Part shown: piece after piece, positions 50,508 to 58,122 of the stretch
How positions within the stretch are numbered: position 1 is the first letter of the stretch
Layout: each line of letters opens with the position of its first letter
Assembly: GCA_944376795.1 (NCBI GenBank)
Contig: CALWDW010000012.1
Location: 103,201-167,200, forward strand
From: an uncultured Christensenellaceae bacterium
GTDB taxonomy: Bacteria; Bacillota; Clostridia; Christensenellales; UMGS416
Direction: 5' to 3'
DNA length: 64,000 nucleotides
Notes under the pieces: generated by a model
The model's input: the letters and a program-made list of their open reading frames with translations, nothing else
Database searches by the model: none
Told to the model about the DNA's origin: nothing
Translations under genes and position numbers: made by a program

Positions 50508-50537
50508 GGCCGCGGCGGAGGGCCTTCCCCGCCGCGG
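50508..50537 (-). other. Intercistronic hairpin between Wzz-type and Wzy-like genes
   Basis: GCCGCGGCGG (50508-50517) and CCGCCGCGGC (50528-50537) are perfectly complementary with a 10-base loop and no T-run. In the 78-base gap it may tune mRNA stability or expression of the polymerase relative to the chain-length protein. Confidence 0.5.
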
Positions 50538-50557
50538 CGTCGTGAGAGCCGCTATGG

Positions 50558-52141
50558 CTACTCTTTGCCGGGATGCTTATCTGCCGACAGGAAGACATTG
50601 CCCAGGATGTGGGCCTTTGCCAGACGCAGCATGTCGGCGGCATCCTGAAGATCCTGACGCAGTGTGACGCCCTGCCGGGAGACCAGCAGCGTACCATCGC
50701 ACAGCGGCGCCAGCGCGCTGGTATCCGGGCTTTCCAGTACGGCAGGAGCGGCCAGAATGATCAGCTCGTACCGGCTGCGCATCGAGGAGAGACTGTCTCC
50801 CAGTACGGGAGAGAGCCACAAGTCGCTGGGATTTTCCACAGCAGGCCCGGCCGGCATGCAGTCCAGTCCGCCTTCGACAGTGGTGATGGGAGCCTCTCCA
50901 TCCTGAATCCAGGAGGACAGGCCGTGCCGGATATCCAGACCCAGGCTTTCAGCCAGCCAGTTTTCCCGCAAGCTGGCATCAATGAGCAGGGTCTTCCGTC
51001 CGGTGGCGGCAAAGACCTGGGCCAGGCGCAGAGCAACGGCCCGGCTATCCTGGGCGCCCATGGGCTGGGTGAAGGCGATGAGACGGGGCGCGGCCTCTCC
51101 CGCCATGAGATTGCTGCGCAGGGTGCGGATGTCATCGGCATCCTCCGTATCCCGCAGAACCGCCAGCACGCTGCTCCGGGACGATGCGGCCACCTGCTGC
51201 GCGTCGCGGATGCGCTTATCCATCCACTCCAGTACCAGAATAACGCCGCCCGCCGCCAGCAGGCCCAGTACGCAGGCCAGGGCCACCATAACTTTTTTGC
51301 TGATGGGCCCGGAGGGCTGGGGGATCGGCTCCAGCAGAGGATCTTCCGGATCTAATGTGGGAATGGGTGTGGGATCAGGCGTGGGTTCAGGCGTGGGAAC
51401 CGGCGTGGGGGTGGGGCGCGGTACGATGTCGCTTGCGCCCAACGCATCCTCGTCAGCGTCCCCTAGAGACATAACGTAGTTGAAGTTGAAGAAATCCTCG
51501 GCATCGGTTCGCAGGGCCTCTGCGGCCGCGTTGGCCAGCTTGGTGGCCGTCTGGGCATCGGCATGGTAAGCGATGACACGGTAGATGATGGTACTGTCGA
51601 CCGACTCTACCCGGAGGGATTCCCGCAGGAGAACCTTGTCCATAGCAACGCCAGAGGAAGCTAGAATGCGATCCAGCATATCGTCGGTTTGGATATACGC
51701 GGTAAAGGTACGGGCATATTGCTCAGCCGTGGAAGCGTCGGACAGGGAAACCCTCGGGGGATTGGCGGTACTGGCCTTGCCGATGGTGACTTCAGTGGAG
51801 TCAATATCTCCATCCTGGGTGGTTCCTTCTATGGTTTTGATGGTTTCGCTGTCCTCGACATTGGTGATGTAGGTGATCAGAAGCTTGGCGCTGGCAGCGT
51901 AGACATCCTCAGGGATATAGGGGGTCGCGGTCACCTGCGGCGTGGGGGTGGCATAATAGGCGTCAATGGCCGCCTCCTGCTCTTCTACGGCCGCTTCATA
52001 GTTGGCCACATCGAGGCTGCGCTGCCGGTTGCCCACCAGCACGCCGCCGCACACCGCAGCCGCAATGACGACAAAGGTGACAAGCAGCGGCACAAGGCGC
52101 CGCCGGAGAATTTGCAGAACATACTTCCAGTTCAATCCCAT
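50558..52141 (-). CDS. Wzz chain-length determinant fused to degenerate tyrosine-kinase domain
   Basis: 527 residues from ATG 52141, 11 bases after GAGGAGG; ATG 52159 overlaps that site. Order: cytosolic N-terminal bit, membrane helix about 16-38 (LLVTFVVIAAAVCGGVLVG), an outer Wzz domain with helices (ANYEAAVEEQEAAIDAYY), a PTPTPVPTPEP-type linker at about 245-265, a second helix about 285-305, and a BY-kinase-like cytosolic domain to the end. In that domain the P-loop region reads FTQPMGAQDSRAVAL, where the Gly-x-Gly-Lys-Ser/Thr core is lost, Walker A' is LLIDASLREN with Ser for the second Asp, and no Tyr-rich tail is seen. So it is a polysaccharide copolymerase with a probable pseudokinase, unlike active CpsCD/CapAB. 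Confidence 0.88.
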   Translation of the reverse strand: MGLNWKYVLQILRRRLVPLLVTFVVIAAAVCGGVLVGNRQRSLDVANYEAAVEEQEAAIDAYYATPTPQVTATPYIPEDVYAASAKLLITYITNVEDSETIKTIEGTTQDGDIDSTEVTIGKASTANPPRVSLSDASTAEQYARTFTAYIQTDDMLDRILASSGVAMDKVLLRESLRVESVDSTIIYRVIAYHADAQTATKLANAAAEALRTDAEDFFNFNYVMSLGDADEDALGASDIVPRPTPTPVPTPEPTPDPTPIPTLDPEDPLLEPIPQPSGPISKKVMVALACVLGLLAAGGVILVLEWMDKRIRDAQQVAASSRSSVLAVLRDTEDADDIRTLRSNLMAGEAAPRLIAFTQPMGAQDSRAVALRLAQVFAATGRKTLLIDASLRENWLAESLGLDIRHGLSSWIQDGEAPITTVEGGLDCMPAGPAVENPSDLWLSPVLGDSLSSMRSRYELIILAAPAVLESPDTSALAPLCDGTLLVSRQGVTLRQDLQDAADMLRLAKAHILGNVFLSADKHPGKE

Positions 52142-52195
52142 GGGAGAGTTCCTCCTCATATTGTTATGGTATTTCTGTCAAGACGGCGCGGTGGG

Positions 52196-53752
52196 TTAGG
52201 AACGCGCCTGCTTCAGCTTGGAACGAATATTGGCAATGATACCCTGAACCAGCTGCCGGGCAATGAAGGAACCTGACAGATACATGGTGGCAGCATACGC
52301 GGAGAGGCCGGCGGCGCAGCAGGCGCACAGCCGGACGAGTGCATGAACCTGGGGAAGCAACCAACGGACCAGGAGCAGCAGAACGGCGCAGATAACACTA
52401 CCTGCAAGCATCCACAGGTAGTCTTTGCCGTATTGGCGGACACCCAAGCCGCCTGCCTGTCGACGGAGCTGAATGAGCAGCACAACACAGGCGGCCAGCA
52501 TGGCGATGGCCGTGGCCAGCGCTAGGCCATAGGCGCCCATGAAGCGCACAAGTATCAGATTGAGAACGGCGTTGGTCCCCATAGAGATGATGCCGCTGAT
52601 CATGGGCGCCTTGGTATTGCCCAGAGCATAGAAGGCCCGTGTTCCTACGTCCCTGATTCCGGTGAAAAGTAGATAAGGGGCGTAGAAAACCAGAATGCCA
52701 GACGTGAGGGTCGTTGCCGTGGCGTCAAAGCTGCCGCGCTCGTACACGACGCTGACGATCTCTTGGGCGTTGATGATGGCTACCAGCATGATAGGAAGCA
52801 GGATCATGATGAGTACAGCCAGGTTTCGCGAAAGGATATGGGAAAAGCCTTCCTTATCCTTTCGGGAGGCGCACTCGCTCAGCTGGGTGTAGGTGGTTGT
52901 ATGGGCAGCGACAATGACTGTGCCCACCACCACGCTGATCAGCCGGTTAGCATACTCCAGACTGGCCAGGTGGCCATCCGCCAGTCCCGAGGAGAGCATG
53001 GCGTCCAGCGTGCTGTTGATCTCCAGCACGGAGGTGGAGAGCACGGCGGGCACGGCCAGCTTCATCGCCTTCCCCACGTGGGTATCATGCAAGGACAGGG
53101 AGGGAGACCAATGGAAGTATTTTCGTGCCAAAAATCCCATCAATAGCATCTGCACCAGGGCAGAGGCCAGCGTGCCCCATGCCAAGGCATAAGCTCCCAG
53201 CGTATCCGAGAGAAAGACACAGGCCAGGATGACGCAGATGCTCAGAGGCATGCCATAAAACTGTGGGCCGGCAAAGCGACGGTTGGCATTGAGAATATTG
53301 CAGTAGATGATGGTCATCATCTGCATCAGAAGCATGGGCATCATGATCCGAACCATGGCGATGGTGTTGGACATTTTGTCGCCCTCATAATCATAAGCCA
53401 GCACGCTCATGATCTGGGGGGCAAAGACCAGTCCCACGACCACCAGCAGCCCGGTAATGAGCATCATCAGGTTCATCATCCGGCTGGCGAATTCATCGGC
53501 CTTTTCCCGGGAGGATTCAGCCTCAATCTTCGTATACAGGGGGATGAAGGTGGCCACAATGATGGCGTTGAGGAAGGTGTAGATCAGGCTGGGGGCCTTG
53601 CTGGCCATCGTATAGATATCGGTCTGCGCTGTGGCGCCAAAGTAAGACGCCATAACGGCTACACGCAAAAAGCCCAGAATCTTAGTCATTCCGGCAATGA
53701 GCATGATAGTCAGGGCGCCTTTGGCCATGCTTTTTGTGTCGCTGCTAGCCAT
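52196..53752 (-). CDS. MurJ/MviN-family lipid-linked flippase
   Basis: 518 residues from ATG 53752 with GGGAGG 6 bases upstream. About 14 membrane segments. The N-terminal MLIAGMTKILGFLRVAVMAS and SYFGATAQTDIYTMASKAPS match MurJ-type MOP exporters, with FIPLYTKIEAESSREKADEF in the first cytosolic loop and STTYTQLSECASRKDKE-like (here TYTQLSECASRKDKEGF) later. Standing in an operon with LicD, Wzz and Wzy-type proteins, it may move undecaprenyl-linked surface glycan units in the role of Wzx, rather than being the main lipid II flippase; both are possible. Overlaps the licD stop by 8 bases. Confidence 0.87.
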   Translation of the reverse strand: MASSDTKSMAKGALTIMLIAGMTKILGFLRVAVMASYFGATAQTDIYTMASKAPSLIYTFLNAIIVATFIPLYTKIEAESSREKADEFASRMMNLMMLITGLLVVVGLVFAPQIMSVLAYDYEGDKMSNTIAMVRIMMPMLLMQMMTIIYCNILNANRRFAGPQFYGMPLSICVILACVFLSDTLGAYALAWGTLASALVQMLLMGFLARKYFHWSPSLSLHDTHVGKAMKLAVPAVLSTSVLEINSTLDAMLSSGLADGHLASLEYANRLISVVVGTVIVAAHTTTYTQLSECASRKDKEGFSHILSRNLAVLIMILLPIMLVAIINAQEIVSVVYERGSFDATATTLTSGILVFYAPYLLFTGIRDVGTRAFYALGNTKAPMISGIISMGTNAVLNLILVRFMGAYGLALATAIAMLAACVVLLIQLRRQAGGLGVRQYGKDYLWMLAGSVICAVLLLLVRWLLPQVHALVRLCACCAAGLSAYAATMYLSGSFIARQLVQGIIANIRSKLKQARS

Positions 53753-54656
53753 TCTCATCCTCCCAGCCGCGGGTGAAGTCGCAGTGCACGATAAGGTGCC
53801 GCTCCCGCTTATTCTCCGGAGGAAGCTGCATATAGTCGCCATAGAGCGTCCGCAGGTAGGTATCCCATCCGTCGGGCACAGGCACATCGCGTCCCTCAAA
53901 GGGCAGCGTGCCGTGGCTTTCCATGACCGCGCGGGGCCAGTGCTCCCGCTCCACGCCGCCGCGGCCGGTGGGACAGCAGAGCTCCGGCAGGTCGGGCCGG
54001 TTCTTATATCGGGAAGCGAAACGATCCATCCACAGAAGCCATCGCTTCAGACCCATCCAACCCAGCAGCCCCGCGGTGATGCGGCGCAGGTAATAGACCT
54101 TTTTGCTGCTGTAGTTTTCCTTTAGGAAGGCCCGGTAGGCCGGAGTCGCATCCAAAAAACCAGCCAAAGACACTACCACGAAGGTCAGCGCCTTACAGCC
54201 CAGGACATATTCCTTTCGCGCCCAGCCGCCTGCCGGGGCATTCTCCAGGGGGAAGATGTCCAGATATACGCCGTTATAGCTGTGACCGGAGGTGTGGGCC
54301 TCCAACCAGGTGGTGTTCTTCTTTATGATTTTGGAAAAAGGGAAGCTCCCGTAGTGATCCCGATTAACGGACTGCAGATAATATTTTTCCGAAAGCTCCC
54401 TATCAAAGATTGCCTCAAAGGCATCGTAATCCTTGCGCGGCATAAAGACATCGAGATCGTCATCCCATGGAATAAAACCATGATGCCGAGCCGCGCCCAG
54501 CATGGATCCCCCCGCTAAAAAGCAGGACAGTCCGCGCCGGCGGCAGACCTCCAGGACATCGTCCAGCATTTCCAGCAAAATCGTCCGCAGAGCGGCGCGT
54601 TCCTCGTCATCCAGTTCCACCAGGTCCACGCCATCTACATGCTTTTTTACTAACAT
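53745..54656 (-). CDS. LicD-family phosphotransferase
   Basis: 303 residues of the LicD/FKRP nucleotidyltransferase-like family, which attach phosphocholine, phosphoribitol or similar groups to glycans. The motif FLAGGSMLGAARHHGFIPWD followed by DDLDVFMPRKDYDAFE gives the GS-x9-14-DDD metal site, and HSYNGVYLDIFPLENAPAG is another family segment. No membrane helix, so it acts on the cytosolic side. It is the first gene of the operon with MurJ, Wzz and Wzy genes, and a consensus promoter lies 50-80 bases ahead of its ATG. TGCCGT-type leader has no strong AGGAGG, only AAAGGAAAA. Which substituent it adds is unknown. Confidence 0.9.
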   Translation of the reverse strand: MLVKKHVDGVDLVELDDEERAALRTILLEMLDDVLEVCRRRGLSCFLAGGSMLGAARHHGFIPWDDDLDVFMPRKDYDAFEAIFDRELSEKYYLQSVNRDHYGSFPFSKIIKKNTTWLEAHTSGHSYNGVYLDIFPLENAPAGGWARKEYVLGCKALTFVVVSLAGFLDATPAYRAFLKENYSSKKVYYLRRITAGLLGWMGLKRWLLWMDRFASRYKNRPDLPELCCPTGRGGVEREHWPRAVMESHGTLPFEGRDVPVPDGWDTYLRTLYGDYMQLPPENKRERHLIVHCDFTRGWEDENG

Positions 54657-54706
54657 ACGGCATTTTCCTTTGTTTTTCGTCTCAAGGCATAACAGCCTGC
54701 TTGAAA

Positions 54707-54735
54707 ATTATACCGTATTCCTGGCGCAGGTGCAA
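54707..54735 (-). promoter_or_regulatory. Promoter of the surface polysaccharide operon
   Basis: On the minus strand TTGCAC (54735-54730), 17 bases, TATAAT (54712-54707), about 50 bases before the licD ATG at 54656. Strong sigma-A consensus. Confidence 0.75.
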
Positions 54736-54832
54736 CAGGCAATCCCGCAGGATTGCTGGCAGCGCTGGCGTATTCTGGCGGTAAAACGAGGAATCGGCCT
54801 AGCTATACCACTTTGTGGAACTCATAATACGG

Positions 54833-55462
54833 CTAGGGAACGTACTGCAGAACGGCGGTTTGGACAGGCGTGTCAGCTGTCAGCGTGATGGAATTGCCGG
54901 AATAGACCGTGACATCCTTCCGCAGGGCGAGAAAATCCTCCAAGCGCCCGATGGGGGCCAAGCCGTGGTCATCCGTCCGGTAGTGCATGGGAATGACCAC
55001 CCGAGGAGACAGGCTGTCCGCCATGGCCGATGCTTCGGCGGGGCCAATGGTATAGAAACCGCCCACCGGGAGCAGCAGCGCGTCCAGGTGCGACAAGGCC
55101 TGCTGTTGCTCCGGGGTGAGAGCGCAGCCAATGTCGCCCATATGCGCCACACGGAATTCCCCGGCTTCCAGTAGATGGATGGTGTTGGGGCCGCGTTTGG
55201 AGCCCTGGGCATCGTCGTGGAAGCTGGGAATAGGGGTCACGCGCCAGGGCGAAGGGCCGGGCGCGGATTGGAGCTCCACAGCTTGGGTATAGCCGTGGTC
55301 GCCATGACTGTGGCTGGTATACACCGCGTGAGCGGTCAGCCGCAGCGGCTGGAGCCCGGGAACCGAGCCATCGGCGTAGGGATCCAGTACAATGCGCCAT
55401 CCATCCATTTCAAGGGAAAAGCAGGCATGTCCGTGCCAGGTAATGGCCAGTGGGGAAGCCAT
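54833..55462 (-). CDS. Metal-dependent hydrolase of the UPF0173 beta-lactamase fold
   Basis: 209 residues. ITWHGHACFSLEMDGWRIVL begins the protein, then DPYADGSVPG, TSHSHGDHGYTQAV with the HxHxDH motif near residue 51, MGDIGCALTPEQ with the Asp ligand and VVIPMHYRTDDHGL with His. The family is related to YtkL and to the N-acyl-phosphatidylethanolamine/UlaG-type metallohydrolases, but functions differ. TATAAGGAGGATTTTACC before ATG is a strong site. It reads away from the ygjP-like gene and is independent of the polysaccharide operon, whose promoter lies just beyond it. Confidence 0.88.
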   Translation of the reverse strand: MASPLAITWHGHACFSLEMDGWRIVLDPYADGSVPGLQPLRLTAHAVYTSHSHGDHGYTQAVELQSAPGPSPWRVTPIPSFHDDAQGSKRGPNTIHLLEAGEFRVAHMGDIGCALTPEQQQALSHLDALLLPVGGFYTIGPAEASAMADSLSPRVVIPMHYRTDDHGLAPIGRLEDFLALRKDVTVYSGNSITLTADTPVQTAVLQYVP

Positions 55463-55582
55463 GGTAAAATCCTCCTTATATTGTTTTTTTGAGGGATCGG
55501 ATATGTTGCCAAGGACCGGGAAATCTGTGGGATGGCCGCGGGGCCTTTGCTCCGTCGCCGGTTCGACACGGGCACCTCTGCG

Positions 55583-56287
55583 TTATAGGATGCCGGATGT
55601 CTCAAGAAGCTGCCTGCGTGCCCGGTGGTCGGGCATTACGTGATCCAGCACCGCGTAGAAGCCGGGACCATGATTGCCTTGGACGAGATGGGCCAGCTCG
55701 TGGGCCGCTACGTATTGGATGCACGGATAGGGGGCATGAATGAGATGAAAATTCAGGGAAATCCGCAGGCGCTGGGGTGTGCAGCTGCCCCAGCGGGACT
55801 TCATGGCTTTAATTTGGCAGCGCGGCATGGCGATGCCGTAGGGAGCAAACAGCGGAAAGACCTCTTCCAGCGCTTGGGTGAGAACCTGACGGCAGAGCTG
55901 CCAGAGGGCGGACTCCAGGGCCTGGCCGGAGGGACAGTCTTCAGGAACCGTAAGGATGGCCCGTCCACAGGCGATGCGGAGCTGCGCAGAGGCGCCCGCT
56001 TCCTGCTCGAGGGGATACTCCTCGCCGAGAAGCCGCAGTGTATCGCCCCGGGAACGGGAGACGGTGGAGACTGGCGTCTCTTGGGCCGCGGCCATGGCCG
56101 CCTGGTGGCGTGCAATCCAGGCAGCTTTGGAGGACACAAAGGCGTCTACCAGCTCCAGCGGCACCCTCCGTGGCGCGGAGACGTGGACGCTTCCATCGCG
56201 GTGCAGCCGCATATTGATATTATGAACTCTTTTGAAAGTAATTTCGTAGGGGATGACAACATCGCCTGCACGGATCTGTCTGCGCAA
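55583..56287 (-). CDS. YgjP-like (M48/SprT-type) zinc metallopeptidase
   Basis: 234 residues from TTG 56287. The N-terminal YEITFKRVHNINMRLHRDGS and the HVSAPRRVPLELVDAFV segment, and the C-terminal YVAAHELAHLVQGNHGPGFY, with the HExxH zinc helix and downstream His, fit the DUF45/YgjP family, which resembles WLM and SprT proteins. KAMKSRWGSCTPQRLRISLN precedes the zinc helix. ATG 56326 is in frame but lacks a site, while GGGAGG lies 9 bases before TTG 56287 and the protein begins LRRQIRAGDVV, fitting family length better. Its substrate is not known; related proteins are intracellular. It is divergent from smpB. Confidence 0.85.
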   Translation of the reverse strand: MRRQIRAGDVVIPYEITFKRVHNINMRLHRDGSVHVSAPRRVPLELVDAFVSSKAAWIARHQAAMAAAQETPVSTVSRSRGDTLRLLGEEYPLEQEAGASAQLRIACGRAILTVPEDCPSGQALESALWQLCRQVLTQALEEVFPLFAPYGIAMPRCQIKAMKSRWGSCTPQRLRISLNFHLIHAPYPCIQYVAAHELAHLVQGNHGPGFYAVLDHVMPDHRARRQLLETSGIL

Positions 56288-56437
56288 TGGAGCTCGCCTC
56301 CCGTCGGATGGCCGTAACCAATTCATTTAAGGACAGTATACCAGAGCCTGGAAGATCTGTCAGCCCCTTGCGTTGACAAAGGGCGGGACCGTGGTATAAT
56401 AAAGTATCGCACACCCGGCAGAGAGGAGGAGATGGCC

Positions 56438-56914
56438 ATGGCGGCGGGGAAAGTCCCGGTGAAGACACTGGTTACCAACCGGCAGGCGCGGCATCTCTAC
56501 TTTATCGAGGAGGTGTACGAGGCGGGCATGGAGCTGGTTGGGACGGAGGTCAAGTCCATCCGAGCCGGTCAGGCCAATCTGAAGGAGAGCTACTGCCATA
56601 TCAAGGACGGGGAGATTTTCATCTACGGGATGCATATCAGCCCCTATGAGAAGGGCAATATCTTTAATGTAAACCCCACGCGGGATCGGCGCCTGCTTAT
56701 GCACAAGCGGGAGATTCGCAAGCTGTACGGCGTGGTGAAGCTGCAGGGTGTTTCTTTGATTCCCCTGAGCCTGTACCTGAAGAATGGCCGGGTTAAGCTG
56801 GAACTTGCCGTTGCCCGGGGCAAGAAGCTCCATGACAAGCGGGAGGACGCCGCCAAGCGTACCGCCCAGCGGGATATGGCCAAGGCCATGGCCCAGGAGC
56901 GCCGCCGCGGATAA
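56438..56914 (+). CDS. smpB: SsrA-binding protein SmpB
   Basis: 158 residues from ATG 56438, eight bases after AGGAGG; ATG 56432 is only two bases from it. SmpB binds tmRNA and the ribosome to start trans-translation. The OB fold shows [71 protein letters not shown] ([11 protein letters not shown]), and the basic tail [20 protein letters not shown] that is inserted in the decoding site. The tmRNA gene follows directly, 3 bases after its stop, so the two can be transcribed together. Confidence 0.97.
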   Translation: MAAGKVPVKTLVTNRQARHLYFIEEVYEAGMELVGTEVKSIRAGQANLKESYCHIKDGEIFIYGMHISPYEKGNIFNVNPTRDRRLLMHKREIRKLYGVVKLQGVSLIPLSLYLKNGRVKLELAVARGKKLHDKREDAAKRTAQRDMAKAMAQERRRG

Positions 56915-56917
56915 CTT

Positions 56918-57259
56918 GGGGCCGTAAATGGATTTCGACGGGGGTGTTGAAGCATCGTAAGCGAGCCGTGGGGCCAAGCCACGATAAAATTGGCAAACTT
57001 AAAATTAACTGACAACACTGAGTTAGTCGCAGCGTAACGCTGCCGTCGCGCCCCTGAGACCGCATGAGGGGACCGCGGCGCAAGCATGCGGTGAACGAAT
57101 CTGCTTAAGCTTTGCGGCAGACCGGATTTTATGAAGCTACCTGACCCTCTATCCTGCCGCCGGGAGATTGGGAAGGGGAATTGAAAGCAGCGGCTACGCT
57201 CGTAGAAGTCGATGTGGATGCATTTTCGGACAGGGGTTCGACTCCCCTCGGCTCCACCA
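56918..57259 (+). ncRNA. ssrA: tmRNA
   Basis: A 342-base transfer-messenger RNA. The 5' end GGGGCCG pairs with CGGCTCC near the 3' end to form the tRNA-like acceptor stem, followed by A and CCA encoded in the DNA. GGATTTCGACGGGGGTG, the conserved 5' element, is near 56930, and GACAGGGGTTCGACTCCCCT is the T-arm. The resume codon GCA at 56993 begins a tag of 14 residues, ANLKLTDNTELVAA, ended by TAA at 57035-57037. Pairs of inverted segments between the tag and the 3' part fit the pseudoknots. It functions with SmpB in ribosome rescue. The AT-rich mobile-type region begins right after its 3' end. Confidence 0.96.
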
Positions 57260-57332
57260 ATTCAATCGCTGGTCGAACCCCAGGCGGCGAGATTATCGTC
57301 TTGCCTTACGGTTTCGCGCTGGCGGCCAAGTT

Positions 57333-57370
57333 AGAGAGCAGGCTTTAAGAGGCCGGCTCTCTTTCTTTTT
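57333..57370 (+). terminator. Terminator after ssrA
   Basis: AGAGAGC (57333-57339) pairs with GCTCTCT (57356-57362) followed by TTCTTTTT. It is 73 bases after the tmRNA end. Confidence 0.6.
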
Positions 57371-57465
57371 AGGTAGTCGAGTAGTCCACGCAACAAAGTT
57401 TCTTACGCGGGTATGTAATACATGAGGGGTCAACGTAAATCCGCTTTCAACGACCTATTCAGAAC

Positions 57466-58122
57466 ATGAATCTGGTGATCGGCTGTACGATCGGTTGCAG
57501 CTACTGCTACGCCAGAAACAATGTCCGCTGGTTTCACATGATCGACGACTTTGAGAAGCCAGAGTTTTTTCCCAATAAGCTACGGCTGATGGAGAAAAAG
57601 CGCCCACAGAATTTCATGCTCACCGGCATGAGCGATTTTTCCCACTGGAAGCCGGAGTGGCGGGAGCAGATATTCGCTAAGATTTCAGAAAATCCGCAGC
57701 ACCAATATCTGTTTTTGACCAAGCGACCGGAGGATATTGTGTTTTCCACCACCTTAGAAAATGCCTGGTTTGGTGTGACTGTTACCTCCAGCAAAGAGAA
57801 AAATCGTATCCGGACTTTGCAGGAGCGTATCCATGGTGGGCACTATCATGTGACCTTTGAACCAATATTTGATGATGTTGGCGTGGTAGACCTTACCGGA
57901 ATTGAATGGATCGTTATTGGTACTGAGACCGGACATAGGAAGGGCAAATCCGTATCGAAATCGGAATGGGTGTGGAACCTGACACATCAGGCCCATGCGC
58001 TTGGCATCCCTGTATTCATGAAAGAAGATCTACTTTCTATCATGGGAGAGGCACAGATGGTACAGGAATTTCCCTCGGCCTTTTACCAGGTATTGGAGGA
58101 ACAGAAAACATGGCGGAAGTGA
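57466..58122 (+). CDS. Radical SAM mobile pair protein A-like
   Basis: 218 residues if ATG 57466 is used. The radical SAM Cys cluster, MNLVIGCTIGCSYCYARNN, is within the first 20 residues, where the C-x3-C-x2-C iron-sulfur site sits, followed by LTGMSDFSHWKPEWREQ, LFLTKRPEDIVF and ETGHRKGKSV. The cluster motif at the extreme N-terminus is unusual; the frame stays open back to TAA 57436-57438 with FQRPIQ before the ATG, and no ribosome site precedes the ATG, so its start may have been lost when the AT-rich block joined ssrA. It overlaps the next gene by 13 bases. Paired genes like this are described only as a mobile radical-SAM pair of unknown function. Confidence 0.75.
   Translation: MNLVIGCTIGCSYCYARNNVRWFHMIDDFEKPEFFPNKLRLMEKKRPQNFMLTGMSDFSHWKPEWREQIFAKISENPQHQYLFLTKRPEDIVFSTTLENAWFGVTVTSSKEKNRIRTLQERIHGGHYHVTFEPIFDDVGVVDLTGIEWIVIGTETGHRKGKSVSKSEWVWNLTHQAHALGIPVFMKEDLLSIMGEAQMVQEFPSAFYQVLEEQKTWRK

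Noticed and set aside
57260..57330. Second copy of the ssrA 3' end as an attachment site
   Set aside because: GGTCGAACCCCAGGCGG resembles part of the T-arm in inverted sense only loosely; no direct repeat was found in the window.
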